In this document: one piece after another, positions 43,232-54,071 of the stretch | How the letters are laid out: every line of letters begins with the position of its first letter | Position numbering within the stretch: position 1 is the stretch's first letter | Assembly (NCBI GenBank): GCA_029975275.1 | Contig: JARKPN010000082.1 | Span: 62,001 to 126,000, forward strand | Length of the DNA: 64,000 nt | Direction: 5' to 3' | From: Geobacteraceae bacterium | Lineage (GTDB): Bacteria; Desulfobacterota; Desulfuromonadia; Geobacterales; Geobacteraceae | Notes under the pieces: generated by a model | The model's database searches: none | The model's input: only the letters and a program-made list of their open reading frames with translations | What the model was told of the DNA's origin: nothing | Position numbers and translations under genes: made by a program

Positions 43232-44269
43232 TTACTTTGCCGCTTCCAGTTTAGCTTCCAGTTCCTGGACCTTCTTCTCCAGGGAGTTGAGGATCTTCCT
43301 CATCTCCGGCAGCTTGGGGAAGGTGGAGGCGGCCCTGAGCCATTCCTTGTGGGGAAAGGCGGGATAGCCGCTGAAGATCTGCCCCGCAGAGATGCTGTTA
43401 TGGACCCCGGACTTGGCGCCCACCATGACGTTGTCGCCGATCTCCAGGTGACCCACGATGCCGACCTGACCGCCGATGGTTACGTGCTCGCCCAGCTTGG
43501 TGCTGCCCGAGATACCGGTCTGGGAAACGATCATACAGTTCTCGCCGATGACGCAGTTGTGGGCAATCTGCACCAGGTTGTCGATCTTGGTCCCGCGCCG
43601 GATCAGGGTCAGACCCAGCGCGGCCCGGTCGATGGTGGTGCAGGAACCGATCTCCACGTCGTCCTCGATCACGACGATGCCGATCTGCGGGATCTTCTGG
43701 TAACCTTTACCGTCGGGCGCATAGCCGAACCCGTCACTGCCGATTACCGCGCCGCTGTGAATGATGGCCCGGCTGCCGATGCGACATCCCTCCCTGACGG
43801 TCACGTTGGCATTGATAACCGTGTCGTCACCCACTTCCGCCCCCTCGTACAGCACGACCCCGGGGTGGAGCACGACCCTGTTGCCAAGCTTGACCCCGTC
43901 TCCCACATAGGCGCCCGGGTATATGGAGACACCTTCACCCAGGATCGCGCTCTCGGCCACAAACGCTCCGTCCATGACCCCCTTGGGGACGTAAGGCTTG
44001 ACATGGAACAGGGTCAGAAGCTTCGCGAACGCGAGATACGGGTTCTTGAGCTCGATCACGTTCCGTCCGTACCTTTCGGCCCCGGGCGGCACCACGACCG
44101 CGGTGGCTCTGGTGGTCGCCACCTTTCCGGCGTACTTGGGGTTGGCGAGAAAGGTGATCTGCCCCTCGGTCGCCTCGTCAAGGGTCCCGAGGCTGGATAC
44201 GACCGCACTCTCGTCTCCTATTACCTTGCCCCCCAGCAAGGCCGCCAGTTCCTTCAGACTCTTTTCCAT
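43232..44269 (-). CDS. lpxD: UDP-3-O-acylglucosamine N-acyltransferase LpxD
   Basis: A 345-residue acyltransferase with the N-terminal uridine-binding domain (about residues 1-100; [13 protein letters not shown]), the left-handed beta-helix of hexapeptide repeats (about 105-300) and a C-terminal coiled coil ([19 protein letters not shown]). The catalytic histidine is in [13 protein letters not shown] (about 233-245). It adds the second 3-hydroxyacyl chain. It follows ompH after nine bases. Confidence 0.96.
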   Translation of the reverse strand: MEKSLKELAALLGGKVIGDESAVVSSLGTLDEATEGQITFLANPKYAGKVATTRATAVVVPPGAERYGRNVIELKNPYLAFAKLLTLFHVKPYVPKGVMDGAFVAESAILGEGVSIYPGAYVGDGVKLGNRVVLHPGVVLYEGAEVGDDTVINANVTVREGCRIGSRAIIHSGAVIGSDGFGYAPDGKGYQKIPQIGIVVIEDDVEIGSCTTIDRAALGLTLIRRGTKIDNLVQIAHNCVIGENCMIVSQTGISGSTKLGEHVTIGGQVGIVGHLEIGDNVMVGAKSGVHNSISAGQIFSGYPAFPHKEWLRAASTFPKLPEMRKILNSLEKKVQELEAKLEAAK

Positions 44270-44278
44270 GGCATCCTC

Positions 44279-44797
44279 CTATTTCTTGAGTGCGTTTACC
44301 AGGCTTAGAATCTGGTCGGTTACCTCGGCGGTCTCACTCGCGTAGATCATGCTGTCGTTCCTGATGAAGATGAAGGTATAGCCGTTTTTGCGACCGTACT
44401 CCTGTACGATCTTCTCGATGTCGGACAGGATCTTTCTGGTCAGTTCCTCGTCCTTGGACTGGAGGTCCTCCTGGGCGTCCTTCTGAAGCCGCTGCAGGTC
44501 CTTCAGGAGCTGCTGATAGCTCTTTTCCTTGGCGCTCTTGGCCGATTCGGAAAGGACCGAGCCCTTTTTCTCCAGCTCGTCCTTCAGTTTCTTCATCTCT
44601 TCCTGCTTGCGGTTGATCTCGTCCTGGTATTTCTTGACCTTCGCGGTCAGCTGCTCCTTGGCGTCCTTACCTGCACTGGACAGGTTCAGGACCTTCTGGA
44701 TATCCACATACCCCAGTTTCACCGCATCGGCGGCAAAAGCTCCGCCACAGAGGGGGATCGTGACAATCGCGACAAGAACCGTAATAATCCCTTTCAT
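44279..44797 (-). CDS. OmpH/Skp-family periplasmic chaperone
   Basis: A 172-residue protein with a signal peptide (to about residue 22, cleaved after FA/AD) followed by KLGYVDIQKVLNLS, the standard OmpH/Skp start, and a long Lys/Glu/Gln-rich helical region (about 45-125) that forms the tentacles of the trimer. It chaperones unfolded outer-membrane proteins to the BAM complex. The bamA-ompH-lpxD-fabZ-lpxA order is widespread. A GGAG site precedes the ATG. Confidence 0.92.
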   Translation of the reverse strand: MKGIITVLVAIVTIPLCGGAFAADAVKLGYVDIQKVLNLSSAGKDAKEQLTAKVKKYQDEINRKQEEMKKLKDELEKKGSVLSESAKSAKEKSYQQLLKDLQRLQKDAQEDLQSKDEELTRKILSDIEKIVQEYGRKNGYTFIFIRNDSMIYASETAEVTDQILSLVNALKK

Positions 44798-44845
44798 TTC
44801 CTTTTCTCCTTTTTTAGGAATAATTAATGTATATCCAAGCGATTG

Positions 44846-44866
44846 GAAAAGGCCCGTCTTACGGGC
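44846..44866 (-). terminator. Hairpin with short U-tract between bamA and ompH
   Basis: On the minus strand GCCCGT-AAG-ACGGGC (44866-44852) is followed by CTTTTCC. This 6-bp GC-rich stem with a short T run could partly end or attenuate transcription from bamA into ompH. It lies in the 124-base gap, the only sizeable break between bamA and lpxA. Confidence 0.5.
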
Positions 44867-44921
44867 GGCGCAGCCAGGGCCGCACCTGATTGATAATCTA
44901 TCGCTCCCTGCACGGTGAACG

Positions 44922-47273
44922 TCAGAAGAAGCCCCCTATTGAGAACTCGAACTTCCCGCTCCTGCTGTCGATGCCCTCGCGCGGGTTGATCGGTATGCCG
45001 TATTCAAGGCGCAGCGGCCCCATGGGCGAATACCAGCGTATCCCCGCCCCGTAGCTGTAGAGCATTTTCGAGAAAATCTGCTGACCCGGCGCGTACGAGT
45101 TGCCGGCGTCGAAGAAGACCACCCCCTTGAGGCCGGCGTCCTTGATGATGGGAAACACCCAGTCCAGGTTCAGGACCGCTTCCTTGACCCCGCCCAGGTA
45201 GACGTAGGAGGTCGCGGAGGTAGGCAGGCCGGTTATGGGGTTGGTCGTGGTGATGGTGTTGGTCTTCACCGGGCTGACGGTACGGGAGCTGTAGCCGCGC
45301 AGGGTGTTGATCCCGCCGAGATAGAACTTTTCGTCAATGGGTATGTCCTTGCCGTTGCGGAGCATGACCCCGACCTCACCCCTGAGGGACAGGACCGTGT
45401 CCCACATCAGTGGGAAGAAGATCGAGGAATTTCCTATGAAGCGGACAAACCGCTGGTTGCCGCCGAGACCGGCGTACTCCGCCGAAAAGGTGCCGGTATA
45501 CCCTTTGCTCGGGTCGAGCCGGTAATCGGTGTTGTCGAAGGTTATGCTCCCGTAAAGGGAGCCCATGGTCCCGCTGGTTTCGGTCATGAGACTGGGATTA
45601 ATGAGCATGGCAGTGGAAAAATCGAACAGGCTCTTGACCTCGTACTTGTAGATCCAGAAGGTCGAGAGCCGGTCGGAAAGCTTGTAGCCCGCCTTTATGT
45701 CGCCGCCGGTAACCCTGCGGGTATAGTCCTCGTAATCGCGCTCCGAGCGGTAGATATCGAAACCGAGGGTCCAGTTGGTGTCGAGGAAATACGGGTCGGT
45801 CAGGCCGATATTGTACAGCTGGGTCTTGCCTCCGATGGATGCGGCGAGGGTACCCTTGAGGCCGAGACCGAGGAAGTTGTTCTGCGTTATGGAACCCTGG
45901 CCCAGGATGCCGTCCGAGGAGCTGTAACCGGCGCCGATGCTGAACTGCCCGGTGGATTTCTCCTTCACCTCGGTGTTGAGGTCCATTTTGTCCGGCGCGC
46001 TTCCCTTGGCCGGAGCGATGCCCGCTTCCTCGAAGAAGCCGAGATTGCTGATGTTCTGCTTGGTCCTCTTCAGGGCGGTGCTGCTGTAAAGATCCCCTTC
46101 CGCCAGCTTGAACTCCCTGCGGATAACCTTGTCACGGGTCTTGGTGTTGCCGCTGATGTTGATCCGCTCGATGTAGACCTTGTCCCCCTTTTCGAACTCG
46201 AAGGTGATATCTATGGTCTTCTTCTCCTGGTCCACCTTGGAGAGGGGGCTTACGTTGGTGTAGGCGTACCCCTTGTCGGCATAGAGGTCGGTGAGGGTCA
46301 AGACGTCGCCCCGCAGGACCTCGCGACTGAAGACATTCCCCTTCTCAAGCTTGAGCTTCTCCTTCAGAACCTCCTTGGTTTCCAGGAGGTCTCCCTGGAA
46401 GTCAAGCTCGCCGGTCCTGAATTGCTCCCCCTCGGTGATGCCGATGGTGACCTCAAGCCCGCTCTTGTCGGGAAGGAGTCCGACCTTGGGCTCGCCGACC
46501 TTGACGTTGATGTAGCCGTTGTTGTAGTACAGGTCGGCAATCCTGTTCACATCGTTCTTCAGCGCGTCTTCCTTGTAGGTTCCGGCGCCGGTGATCCAGG
46601 AAAGAAACCATTTCTGTTTGGTTTCCATCTGTTTCCGCAGCTTGCGGGACGAGAACACCTTGTTCCCCTCGAAGCTGATGGTCTTTATCAGGACCTTCGT
46701 CCCTTCCTTGACGGAAAAGGTCACCCGGATACCGTTCTTGCCGACCTTGGCGGTGGTCGTATCCACCTCGGCCAGATAATACCCGTCATCCGCATAGAGC
46801 TTTTTGACCTTCCTGACGTTCTTTGCCAGCTCACCGGCGGAAAAGACGCTGCCGGTCTTCATGTCCAGCGCCTCGCGGATCTTGTCGGAGGAAATCTCCT
46901 TGTTGCCGCTGATCCTTATTTCCCGGACAAGGGGCTTCTCGACCACGGTGAAGATCAGCGAGACTCCCTTGTCGCTGGTGGACGTTTCCACCTGCACGTC
47001 CTGGAAGATGCCTATCTTGTAGATGGTCTTGACGTCCTCGTTGGCCTTTTCCGCGCTGAACGGCTCGCCGACCTTGCTCTTCAGCAGCGGCAGGATGGAT
47101 GCGGTTTCACGCGATTCGTTTCCGGTGATGACGATACCTGCGATCTTTGCGTTATCGGCCCACGGCGCGCCGGGAGAAAGGGTACCAGCCAGGATGACGG
47201 TAAGGAGGATCCTGGCCAAAGGGTATCTGAGAGCACCACGAACATTGCTGAATGCTGGAGATAACAATTTCAC
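44922..47273 (-). CDS. bamA: Outer-membrane protein assembly factor BamA
   Basis: A 783-residue Omp85 protein: signal peptide (about residues 1-39), five POTRA domains (about 42-440; for example [16 protein letters not shown] and the repeated V-x-I-x-I-x-G-N-x-K/x-T starts such as [20 protein letters not shown]), then a 16-strand barrel. The barrel has the L6 VRGY-type motif LRGYSSR (about 665-671) and ends in phenylalanine (EFSIGGFF). It inserts beta-barrel proteins in the outer membrane. It overlaps lolD by four bases. Confidence 0.96.
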   Translation of the reverse strand: MKLLSPAFSNVRGALRYPLARILLTVILAGTLSPGAPWADNAKIAGIVITGNESRETASILPLLKSKVGEPFSAEKANEDVKTIYKIGIFQDVQVETSTSDKGVSLIFTVVEKPLVREIRISGNKEISSDKIREALDMKTGSVFSAGELAKNVRKVKKLYADDGYYLAEVDTTTAKVGKNGIRVTFSVKEGTKVLIKTISFEGNKVFSSRKLRKQMETKQKWFLSWITGAGTYKEDALKNDVNRIADLYYNNGYINVKVGEPKVGLLPDKSGLEVTIGITEGEQFRTGELDFQGDLLETKEVLKEKLKLEKGNVFSREVLRGDVLTLTDLYADKGYAYTNVSPLSKVDQEKKTIDITFEFEKGDKVYIERINISGNTKTRDKVIRREFKLAEGDLYSSTALKRTKQNISNLGFFEEAGIAPAKGSAPDKMDLNTEVKEKSTGQFSIGAGYSSSDGILGQGSITQNNFLGLGLKGTLAASIGGKTQLYNIGLTDPYFLDTNWTLGFDIYRSERDYEDYTRRVTGGDIKAGYKLSDRLSTFWIYKYEVKSLFDFSTAMLINPSLMTETSGTMGSLYGSITFDNTDYRLDPSKGYTGTFSAEYAGLGGNQRFVRFIGNSSIFFPLMWDTVLSLRGEVGVMLRNGKDIPIDEKFYLGGINTLRGYSSRTVSPVKTNTITTTNPITGLPTSATSYVYLGGVKEAVLNLDWVFPIIKDAGLKGVVFFDAGNSYAPGQQIFSKMLYSYGAGIRWYSPMGPLRLEYGIPINPREGIDSRSGKFEFSIGGFF

Positions 47274-47959
47274 GGGTTACCATTCTCCTGGATCCGACCG
47301 TCAACCAGGCGGATGGTCTTCCCCATCCTGGCAGCCAGCCGCTCGTTGTGGGTTACAATAATAAGGGTCAATCCCGTTCTTTTCTGGATCCCGGAAAGGA
47401 GGTCATGGACCTCCTCGCTGGTCTTCCTGTCCAGGTTGCCGGTAGGCTCGTCGGCCAGAAGCAGCGCTGGGGAGAGCACCAGTGCCCTGGCTATGGCCAC
47501 CCGCTGCTGCTCACCGCCGGAAAGCTCGCCGGGTTTGTGGCTGAACCGTTTTTCCAGGCCCACGTCGCGCAGAAGCCCGCTGGCGAGCGGTTCCGCATCC
47601 ATCCTGCGCATGCCGCCGATAAGCGCCGGCATCATCACGTTTTCCAGTGCGGAAAATTCAGGAAGGAGGTGGTGAAACTGGAACACGAAACCGATGGAAC
47701 GATTCCGGAAGGACGCCAGGGCGACGTCCCCCATCCCGAAGACATCCTCCCCCCTGAACAGGACGGTCCCGGAAGTGGGCCTGTCCAGGGTGCCGATGAC
47801 CTGCAGCAACGTGCTCTTGCCGGCCCCGGAGGCACCCACCAGTGCTATGGTGTCCCCCTTTTCGACGGTCAGATCGATCCCGTTCAGCACGTCGATCTTC
47901 GTCCCGTAGGTACGGAAGGATTTGCGCAGGTCGCGGACCTCCAGGAGGGGGCTACTCAT
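47270..47959 (-). CDS. lolD: Lipoprotein-releasing ABC ATPase LolD
   Basis: A 229-residue ATPase. Walker A is [11 protein letters not shown] (about residues 42-52), the Q-loop region is [12 protein letters not shown] (the LolD-specific QFHHLLPEF, about 92-103), the signature is [14 protein letters not shown] and Walker B is [12 protein letters not shown]. It drives release of lipoproteins from the inner membrane to LolA. Start and stop overlap lolC and bamA by eight and four bases. Confidence 0.95.
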   Translation of the reverse strand: MSSPLLEVRDLRKSFRTYGTKIDVLNGIDLTVEKGDTIALVGASGAGKSTLLQVIGTLDRPTSGTVLFRGEDVFGMGDVALASFRNRSIGFVFQFHHLLPEFSALENVMMPALIGGMRRMDAEPLASGLLRDVGLEKRFSHKPGELSGGEQQRVAIARALVLSPALLLADEPTGNLDRKTSEEVHDLLSGIQKRTGLTLIIVTHNERLAARMGKTIRLVDGRIQENGNP

Positions 47960-49220
47960 AGCGCAGTGCCTCCGCCGGAGGAAGGCGCGAGCCCTGCCAT
48001 GAAGGATAGAGGGTAGCGAAAAAGGAGATCAGGATCGCGGTAACGGAGATCAGGATGACGTCGCTCGGGACCACCTGGGAGGGGAAGCGGTCCAGGTAGT
48101 ACACATCCCTGCTGAACAATTCGAAGCCGGTCACCTTCTGGATGAATCCCACGATGGCCTCCAGGTTGAATGCCACCAGGAGGCCGCTCAGGACGCCGAT
48201 GACGGTCCCGGCCATGCCTATGATGAGTCCCTCCAGAACGAAAATCTTCATAATGCTGCGACCGGTTGCCCCCATGGACTTGAGGATTGCGATGTCCTTG
48301 GTCTTCTCCATCACCACCATGAACAGGGTTGAGGCAATGCCGAAGGCAGCCACCAGCACGATGAGCGTGAGTATGATGAACATGACCAGTTTTTCCGTTT
48401 TGAGAGCGAACAGGATATTCTTGTTCATCTGCATCCAGTCGCGCGCAAAAAAGGCATGGTCGAAACCGTTGTTGATTTCCCGGGCGATCGCGTCCGCCCG
48501 ATAGACGTCGGCAACCTTGAGCTGGATCCCGGTAACCGCCTTGCCAAGGGAGAGGAAATCCTGCGCCTCGTGGATCCCTATGTAAGCCAGGCTCGAATCG
48601 TACTCGAACATGCCGGTGTTGAACAGCCCCGCGACCCGGAACCGTTTCATCTTGGGCACCATGCCGAACGGGGTCAGATTCCCGAGAGGAGACACCACGT
48701 TCACCATGTCGCCCACCGAAAGGTTGAGGTTCTTGGCCAGTTCCCTTCCGATGATGACGCCGGGCGGCGCAGGCTCGGCCGCGCCGGTTTGGTCGGTCGT
48801 CTCAAGGGCGCCGAGAGTCCCCTCGACCAGGGACTTCCCGAGATTGGTCACCTGGAGGTCTGTTTTGGGCTCGATCCCCCGTAAAACGACGCCTGAGACG
48901 TTCGGGCCGGTGGAAAGCATCACCTGGCTGTAGATGAACGGGGTGGCAGCCACGACGCCGGGAACCCGCTTCAGCTTCTCCATGACCGGGACGTAGTCCT
49001 CTATATGCCCCGTGTTCTTCAGCACAACCACATGGGCGTTGGTGCCGAGGATTTTGTCCTTGAGGTCCTCTTCAAAGCCGGTCATTACCGCCAGGACCAC
49101 GATGAGGGCCATGACGCCCAGAGCGACACCGGCAGTGGATATGAACGTTATGATGGAGATAAAGGTTGACTTCCGCTTTGCCCGCAGGTAGCGCAACCCT
49201 ATGAGAAACTCGTAAGGCAT
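47952..49220 (-). CDS. lolC: Lipoprotein-releasing permease LolC/LolE
   Basis: A 422-residue MacB-type permease: a first transmembrane helix (about residues 21-48), a large periplasmic domain (about 50-270), and three C-terminal helices. The opening [20 protein letters not shown] and the [12 protein letters not shown] segment near residue 375 are LolC/E marks. Only one such gene is present, so it probably forms a homodimer with LolD, as in other deltaproteobacteria. The ATG overlaps the lysS stop (TAATG). Confidence 0.93.
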   Translation of the reverse strand: MPYEFLIGLRYLRAKRKSTFISIITFISTAGVALGVMALIVVLAVMTGFEEDLKDKILGTNAHVVVLKNTGHIEDYVPVMEKLKRVPGVVAATPFIYSQVMLSTGPNVSGVVLRGIEPKTDLQVTNLGKSLVEGTLGALETTDQTGAAEPAPPGVIIGRELAKNLNLSVGDMVNVVSPLGNLTPFGMVPKMKRFRVAGLFNTGMFEYDSSLAYIGIHEAQDFLSLGKAVTGIQLKVADVYRADAIAREINNGFDHAFFARDWMQMNKNILFALKTEKLVMFIILTLIVLVAAFGIASTLFMVVMEKTKDIAILKSMGATGRSIMKIFVLEGLIIGMAGTVIGVLSGLLVAFNLEAIVGFIQKVTGFELFSRDVYYLDRFPSQVVPSDVILISVTAILISFFATLYPSWQGSRLPPAEALRYE

Positions 49221-50701
49221 TATTTGGCTTCTTTCCGGAGTTGCGGGAACAGGATGACGTCCCGGATGGAGGGAGAATCGGTCAGCAGCATAACCAGCCG
49301 GTCGATTCCGATGCCTTCTCCGGCCGCGGGGGGCATGCCGTGCTCCAGAGCGCGGATATAATCCTCGTCCATGAAGTGGGCCTCTTCGTCACCCTTGTCC
49401 TTGGCCGCCACCTGGGCCAGGAAGCGCTCCTTCTGGTCCACCGGGTCGTTCAGCTCGGAAAAGGCGTTGGCGATCTCGCGGCCGGCGCAGAACAGCTCGA
49501 AGCGGTCCACCACCTCCGGGTCGTGATCGTTCTTCCGGGAGAGCGGCGACACCTCGGTCGGATAGGATGTGATGAAGGTCGGCTGGATCAGTTTGGATTC
49601 GGCCACCTCCTCGAAGATTTCGGTGATGAGCTTGCCGTAGCCCACGTCCTCGGGGAGGTCGAGCCCGATGGACCTGGCGTAGCTGTAGGCCAAGTCCCGG
49701 TCGGCCAGAGACCTGGCGTCGATATCCCCGTACTCCAGGATGGCCTCCACCACGGTGAAACGCTTCCAGGGGCGCCTGAACGAGATGGAGGCCCCCTGGT
49801 AGGTTATGTCCAGGGTACCGAGAAGCTGCTCCACCACGTGACAGAAGAGCTCCTCGGTATAGTCCATCAGGTCGTCGAAAGTGGCGTAGGCCCGGTAGAA
49901 CTCCATCATGGTGAATTCCGGGTTGTGGCGTACGGATATCCCCTCGTTGCGGAAATTCCGGTTGATCTCGAAGACCTTCTCGAATCCGCCGACCAGGAGA
50001 CGCTTCAGGTAGAGCTCCGGGGCTATCCTGAGATAGAGCTGCCGATCAAGGGCGTTGTGATAGGTGACGAACGGCCTGGCGGTCGCCCCACCCGGGATGG
50101 GCTGCATCATGGGGGTCTCCACCTCCAGATAATCGTTGCGGAGCATGAACTCCCTGATCAGCTGGATGATGCGGGCACGCTTGATGAAGACTTCCTTGAC
50201 CTCGGGGTTGACGATAAGGTCCACGTAACGCTGGCGGTAACGGGTTTCCACGTCGGTCAGGCCGTGGAACTTCTCCGGCAGGGGGAGAAGTGATTTGGTC
50301 AGCAGCCGCACCTGATGGGCATGGAGAGAGAGTTCGCCGGTCTTGGTCCTGAACGGGTGACCGGTCACCCCCACGATGTCCCCGATATCGAAGGTCTCGA
50401 AGCTTGCGAACGCCTCGTCACCGAGGGTGTCCTTCCTGACGTAGACCTGGAGGGTTCCCTTCCGGTCCCTGAGCTGGATGAAGGCGGCCTTGCCGAATGA
50501 CCTGCGGGCCATGATCCGGCCGGCCACCACGAATTTCTCTCCCGGATTTTCCGTTATGGTTTCCACCCCGCCATAGGCGATGTGTATGTCCTCAGAGGTA
50601 TGTTGGGGCTTGAAATCGTTTGGGTACGGGTTGATTCCCGACTCCCACAACGAGTCGACCTTTCTGCGTCGCTGCAATAAGAGTTCACTGAGTTCTTCCA
50701 A
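49220..50701 (-). CDS. lysS: Lysyl-tRNA synthetase, class II
   Basis: A 493-residue class II synthetase. An OB-fold anticodon-binding domain (about residues 55-150; VAGRIMARRSFGKAAFIQLRD) is followed by the catalytic domain with motif 2 (FRNEGISVRHNPEFTMMEFY, about 260-279) and motif 3 (GIDRLVMLLTDSPSIRDVILFP, read as GIGIDRLVMLLTD, about 460-472). It is the first gene of the lysS-lolC-lolD-bamA run; the 119-base gap upstream is AT-rich enough to carry its promoter, but boxes are not clear. Confidence 0.96.
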   Translation of the reverse strand: MEELSELLLQRRRKVDSLWESGINPYPNDFKPQHTSEDIHIAYGGVETITENPGEKFVVAGRIMARRSFGKAAFIQLRDRKGTLQVYVRKDTLGDEAFASFETFDIGDIVGVTGHPFRTKTGELSLHAHQVRLLTKSLLPLPEKFHGLTDVETRYRQRYVDLIVNPEVKEVFIKRARIIQLIREFMLRNDYLEVETPMMQPIPGGATARPFVTYHNALDRQLYLRIAPELYLKRLLVGGFEKVFEINRNFRNEGISVRHNPEFTMMEFYRAYATFDDLMDYTEELFCHVVEQLLGTLDITYQGASISFRRPWKRFTVVEAILEYGDIDARSLADRDLAYSYARSIGLDLPEDVGYGKLITEIFEEVAESKLIQPTFITSYPTEVSPLSRKNDHDPEVVDRFELFCAGREIANAFSELNDPVDQKERFLAQVAAKDKGDEEAHFMDEDYIRALEHGMPPAAGEGIGIDRLVMLLTDSPSIRDVILFPQLRKEAK

Positions 50702-50793
50702 TAGCTTCCAACCTTTCTGGCGTGCCGCGGGGAGAGGCGCCGGATACGCTTAATAAACCCGCAAACTAACCCATTTCATATCATTTATCAAGC

Positions 50794-50818
50794 AAAAAGG
50801 AGCCACGGCCGAGTCTCC
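50794..50818 (-). terminator. Possible terminator after the DUF4139-like gene
   Basis: On the minus strand GGAG-ACTCGGCCGTGG-CTCC is followed by TTTTTG. The outer stem is only four pairs and the inner part pairs poorly, so this is a weak candidate, but the T run and position just after the stop codon favour it. Confidence 0.4.
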
Positions 50819-50820
50819 CG

Positions 50821-51798
50821 CTAGCGGCCGAAAGCCAGTGAGCGGATCACGCCGGGGCCGCAGGTCTCGAAACCGGACTTCCCGAGATATTCCCCCCTCC
50901 AGTACCCGAATGCCTCACCGGCCGGAAGGGTTGTCCCGGAGGAATTGGCAAAGCCGAAGGAGAGTGAGGGGACAGGTCCGTTCACCAGTTCTTCCATGGT
51001 CAGGGCAACTTTGAAGGAGGCGATGAGATCAAGTTCCGAGGAGACGGGTTCTGGTGCCCGGTCGGAGCCGCAGGCGTCCGCCAGTGTGGCAGGAACCACG
51101 GACAGCGCGGCGCTGGGCGTTGCTTTCGGGATTCCGGCGCGCAGCTCGATACGGGCGGAACCGTCGCCGGAGAGTCTGAAATCATAACGCGGGACCCACC
51201 TGAGCCCCGAGACCAGACAGGAGATACGCACCCTCCCCCTGTCCGACGAAAGCCATATCCTGGCTACCCGGCCGGCAGGCGCGCGTTTCTCAAGGGCGGC
51301 CAGCTTCTCATCCGTCGCAGCGAGCTCCCGTTCCACCCGGCTTGACGCGACCCGAGCCGCGTCAAGCCGGGCCACGGCGAAATCCGTACCCTTCCGGATA
51401 ACCTCCATGGGGTCGGGGTTTGTCTTGGTCTTGCGCGGCGCCCTTCCGCTCTGTGACTTGGCAGCGGCCCTGAATATCTCCTCTCTGGCCCGCAACGCCG
51501 CGAGGCGGTCCGACAGGGCGGCCCTCCGCTCGGTCAGGGCCGTGCGGGCACTGTCTGCCTTACGGCCGGCCGGAGCGGCGGCCTCCTCCACCCGCAGCAC
51601 CGTGCAGGCACCCAAAGGACTGACGCGGAGCGAATTGGGGAGCATGTCGGCGGGAAGCGGCATCTCCAGGTATCCCTTCCTGGCGACGGCCTGGTATTCC
51701 AGCCGCGCGCCGTCGAGGTAGAGCACCGCGGACTCCCCGCCACCCCAGGCATGCACGGCATTCACGAGCAGCACGAACGCAACCGCCAAGGTCCTCAT
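50821..51798 (-). CDS. Secreted coiled-coil protein with DUF4139-like region
   Basis: A 325-residue exported protein. It has a signal peptide (about residues 1-18, MRTLAVAFVLLVNAVHAWG), a small beta domain (about 20-70), a coiled-coil middle (about 75-175; TALTERRAALSDRLAALRAR) and a C-terminal region with SGLRWVPRYDFRLSG, the W-x-P-x-Y-D-x-R-L motif of DUF4139 (mucoidy inhibitor A-like) proteins. It appears short for that family, lacking part of the C-terminal beta domain. The ATG at 51798 has GGAGGG upstream. Function is unknown. Confidence 0.6.
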   Translation of the reverse strand: MRTLAVAFVLLVNAVHAWGGGESAVLYLDGARLEYQAVARKGYLEMPLPADMLPNSLRVSPLGACTVLRVEEAAAPAGRKADSARTALTERRAALSDRLAALRAREEIFRAAAKSQSGRAPRKTKTNPDPMEVIRKGTDFAVARLDAARVASSRVERELAATDEKLAALEKRAPAGRVARIWLSSDRGRVRISCLVSGLRWVPRYDFRLSGDGSARIELRAGIPKATPSAALSVVPATLADACGSDRAPEPVSSELDLIASFKVALTMEELVNGPVPSLSFGFANSSGTTLPAGEAFGYWRGEYLGKSGFETCGPGVIRSLAFGR

Positions 51799-52033
51799 GT
51801 GTCCCTCCAGTCGCAACGGGCAATTACCCTGATAGTTATCAGCCCTGAATCCGTAAGTCTCGGTTTTTGCATCCCGGCGGGACGAAACCGCCCGACCCGG
51901 CTTGACCGGCACGTTACGACGTCGGCGTCGTTGAACCCCGGAACTCTGTTCGCCCAGCGTTCAAGCCTCGCGGACTCAGGCTTCATGTCCGGAAAACGGC
52001 TCCGTGCGTCCTGCTCGGCCGGAGCCGGGGTCG

Positions 52034-53275
52034 TCAGGAGAGGAGATGGATGAACAGTCCGCTTCGGAGCTTCGGCTCGAACCAGGTCGATTTCGGCGGC
52101 ATGATCTTGCCCGCGTCCGCCAGCGACATCAACTCTTCGATGGATGTCGGATAGAGCGAAAATGCCACCTGGAACTCGTCGCTGTCCACCAGTCTCACCA
52201 GTTCCTCCGTACCCCGGCTTCCTCCGACGAAATGAATGCGCTGATCGGTGCGCGGGTTGCGCACCCCGAGGATCGGGCCGAGCACGTGATCCTGAAGGAT
52301 GGAGACGTCCAGCCGCCCCACTGCGTCGTTCTCGTCCACCGCCGGCTTCCTTGCCGTGAGTTCGTACCATTTCCCCTTGAGATACATGCCGAAGTCGTGT
52401 CTGCGCGAAGGAACGACCTGGCCCTCCCGGGGAGTGATGTCGAATCTCCTGCCCACCAGGTTGATGAACTCGGCGATGCTGTGGCCGTTCAGGTCCCTGA
52501 CCGCCCGGTTGTAAGCCATGACGTTCATCTCGTGATCCGGAAAGATCACCGTCAGAAAGAAATTGTACTCCTCCATCCCGGTGTGGCCCGGATTGGAGCC
52601 CTTGCGCGCTTCGCGGACCCTGCTGGCCGCCGCGCTCCGGTGGTGTCCGTCCGCCACGTACAAGGTATCTATGACGGCGAATTCCTTGCTGAGTCTCAGG
52701 ATGACGTCCCGGTCGGTTACCGCCCATACCGTATGGCCGATGGAGTCGTCCGTGGTGAAGTCGTAGAGGGGCTCACCCTCGGTCAGACATGCGATCAGAC
52801 TGTTTATCGACGGCCGGTTCCTGTAGACATAAAATACCGGCTCGTCGTTTGCATCCAGATAGTCAATGTGCCTGACACGGTCCTCTTCCTTGTCCGCACG
52901 GGTATGCTCGTGCTTCCTGATGACGCCTCCCTGGTAATCGTCAACGCTGGCGCAGGCCACCAGGCCGGTCTGGACCACGGTGCCCATCTTCTGCCGGTAT
53001 ATGTAATAGTTGTCCTGTCCGTCACAGACAAGGGTCCCTTCCGCCACGAAGCGGTCCAGGTTCTCCCGCCCTTTCCGGTAAACCTGTTCATCGTGGGGAT
53101 CCAGATCAGCCGGGAGGTCTATCTCCGGACGCGATACACGAAGAAAACTGAACGGGTTCCCCTCGGCCATGGCGCGCGCCTCGGCCGTATTCATGACATC
53201 GTAGGGGGGCGCGGCCACCTCCCTCACATGCCGTTTCACAGGGCGAAGCGCCCTGAAAGGTTTTATCAGTGCCAT
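52034..53275 (-). CDS. DUF1015-family protein
   Basis: A 413-residue protein that begins MALIKPFRALRPVKRHVREV and continues with AAPPYDVMNTAEARAMA, the A-A-P-P-Y-D-V hallmark of DUF1015. Later VADGHHRSAAASRVREAR (about residues 206-223, with the conserved DGHHR) is the family's most conserved element. Some relatives (SbnI, archaeal SerK) are serine kinases, so a nucleotide-dependent kinase role is conceivable but untested. The 235 bases between it and the downstream DUF4139-like gene hold no gene I can support, only a short palindrome ACGAC..GTCGT near 51915-51930. Confidence 0.88.
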   Translation of the reverse strand: MALIKPFRALRPVKRHVREVAAPPYDVMNTAEARAMAEGNPFSFLRVSRPEIDLPADLDPHDEQVYRKGRENLDRFVAEGTLVCDGQDNYYIYRQKMGTVVQTGLVACASVDDYQGGVIRKHEHTRADKEEDRVRHIDYLDANDEPVFYVYRNRPSINSLIACLTEGEPLYDFTTDDSIGHTVWAVTDRDVILRLSKEFAVIDTLYVADGHHRSAAASRVREARKGSNPGHTGMEEYNFFLTVIFPDHEMNVMAYNRAVRDLNGHSIAEFINLVGRRFDITPREGQVVPSRRHDFGMYLKGKWYELTARKPAVDENDAVGRLDVSILQDHVLGPILGVRNPRTDQRIHFVGGSRGTEELVRLVDSDEFQVAFSLYPTSIEELMSLADAGKIMPPKSTWFEPKLRSGLFIHLLS

Positions 53276-53306
53276 GTTTCCCTTTCCGCTTATGTTTTAA
53301 TTGTCT

Positions 53307-54071
53307 CTACAGATACCTTCTCGCTCCGACGAACTTCTTGCCGTAGCCGCCGTCGAGAGGTGAAATCTTGATCTCCTCCCCCCGCCTGGGCGCATGGACG
53401 AACCTGTTGTTACCCACGTAGATGCCCACGTGGGTTATCTTCTGCTCGGAAGTTCCGAAAAAGACCAGATCGCCGTCCGCAAGTTCGCCAATGGAAACCC
53501 CCTGGCCCACCCGGTACTGTTCTGCCGAGGTTCTCGGGATATTGACCCCGCAGAGATTGTAGACCGCTCTCACGAACCCGCTGCAGTCCATGCCGTCAAC
53601 CACGGTGTTCCCGCCCCAGAGATAGGGAATGCCGATGAACCGTTCGGCGGTCCGGGCCGCAATGAACCCCATGTCTCCCCGGCTGGGCTTTCCGGCCGGT
53701 TTTTCGGGCCGTTGCGGGGTTGCCGGTTCCTGGGCCACAGCCAGCGGAGCCTTAAGGGGAGGGGCAATGAAAAACGAATCGATTCCGTGCCTGGCCGCGA
53801 TCTTCCTGGCCGCCTCCTGCGCCGCCCTGCGCGTGGGGTAATCTCCGAACCTGACGGCAAAAAAGCCGTTTTCCCTCCGAAAAAAGAACGCGTCCAGTCC
53901 CTGGTTCTGCAGAAGCGTGGTGAGCCGTTCGGCGTTTTTCACGTCGGAGAAGGCCCCCACCTGGATGGAATAGCCGAGCTTGGTGATACCGGCGGCGGAC
54001 GGAGCGGCGCGGCCGCTGCCGACCGTCGACAATATAAGCAGAAGGGAAAGGATGCCGATTCTCAGCTTCAT
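53307..54071 (-). CDS. SPOR-NlpC/P60 cell-wall hydrolase
   Basis: A 254-residue exported protein with two domains. After a signal peptide (about residues 1-22) comes a SPOR domain (about 30-105; YSIQVGAFSDVKNAERLTTL and GFFAVRFGDYPTRRAAQEAA) that binds denuded septal peptidoglycan. It is followed by an NlpC/P60 domain (about 135-254) with the catalytic Cys in GMDCSGFV, His in ITHVGIYVG and a third residue in FVHAPRRG. It likely cleaves peptide stems during division. It overlaps prfB by four bases. Confidence 0.9.
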   Translation of the reverse strand: MKLRIGILSLLLILSTVGSGRAAPSAAGITKLGYSIQVGAFSDVKNAERLTTLLQNQGLDAFFFRRENGFFAVRFGDYPTRRAAQEAARKIAARHGIDSFFIAPPLKAPLAVAQEPATPQRPEKPAGKPSRGDMGFIAARTAERFIGIPYLWGGNTVVDGMDCSGFVRAVYNLCGVNIPRTSAEQYRVGQGVSIGELADGDLVFFGTSEQKITHVGIYVGNNRFVHAPRRGEEIKISPLDGGYGKKFVGARRYL

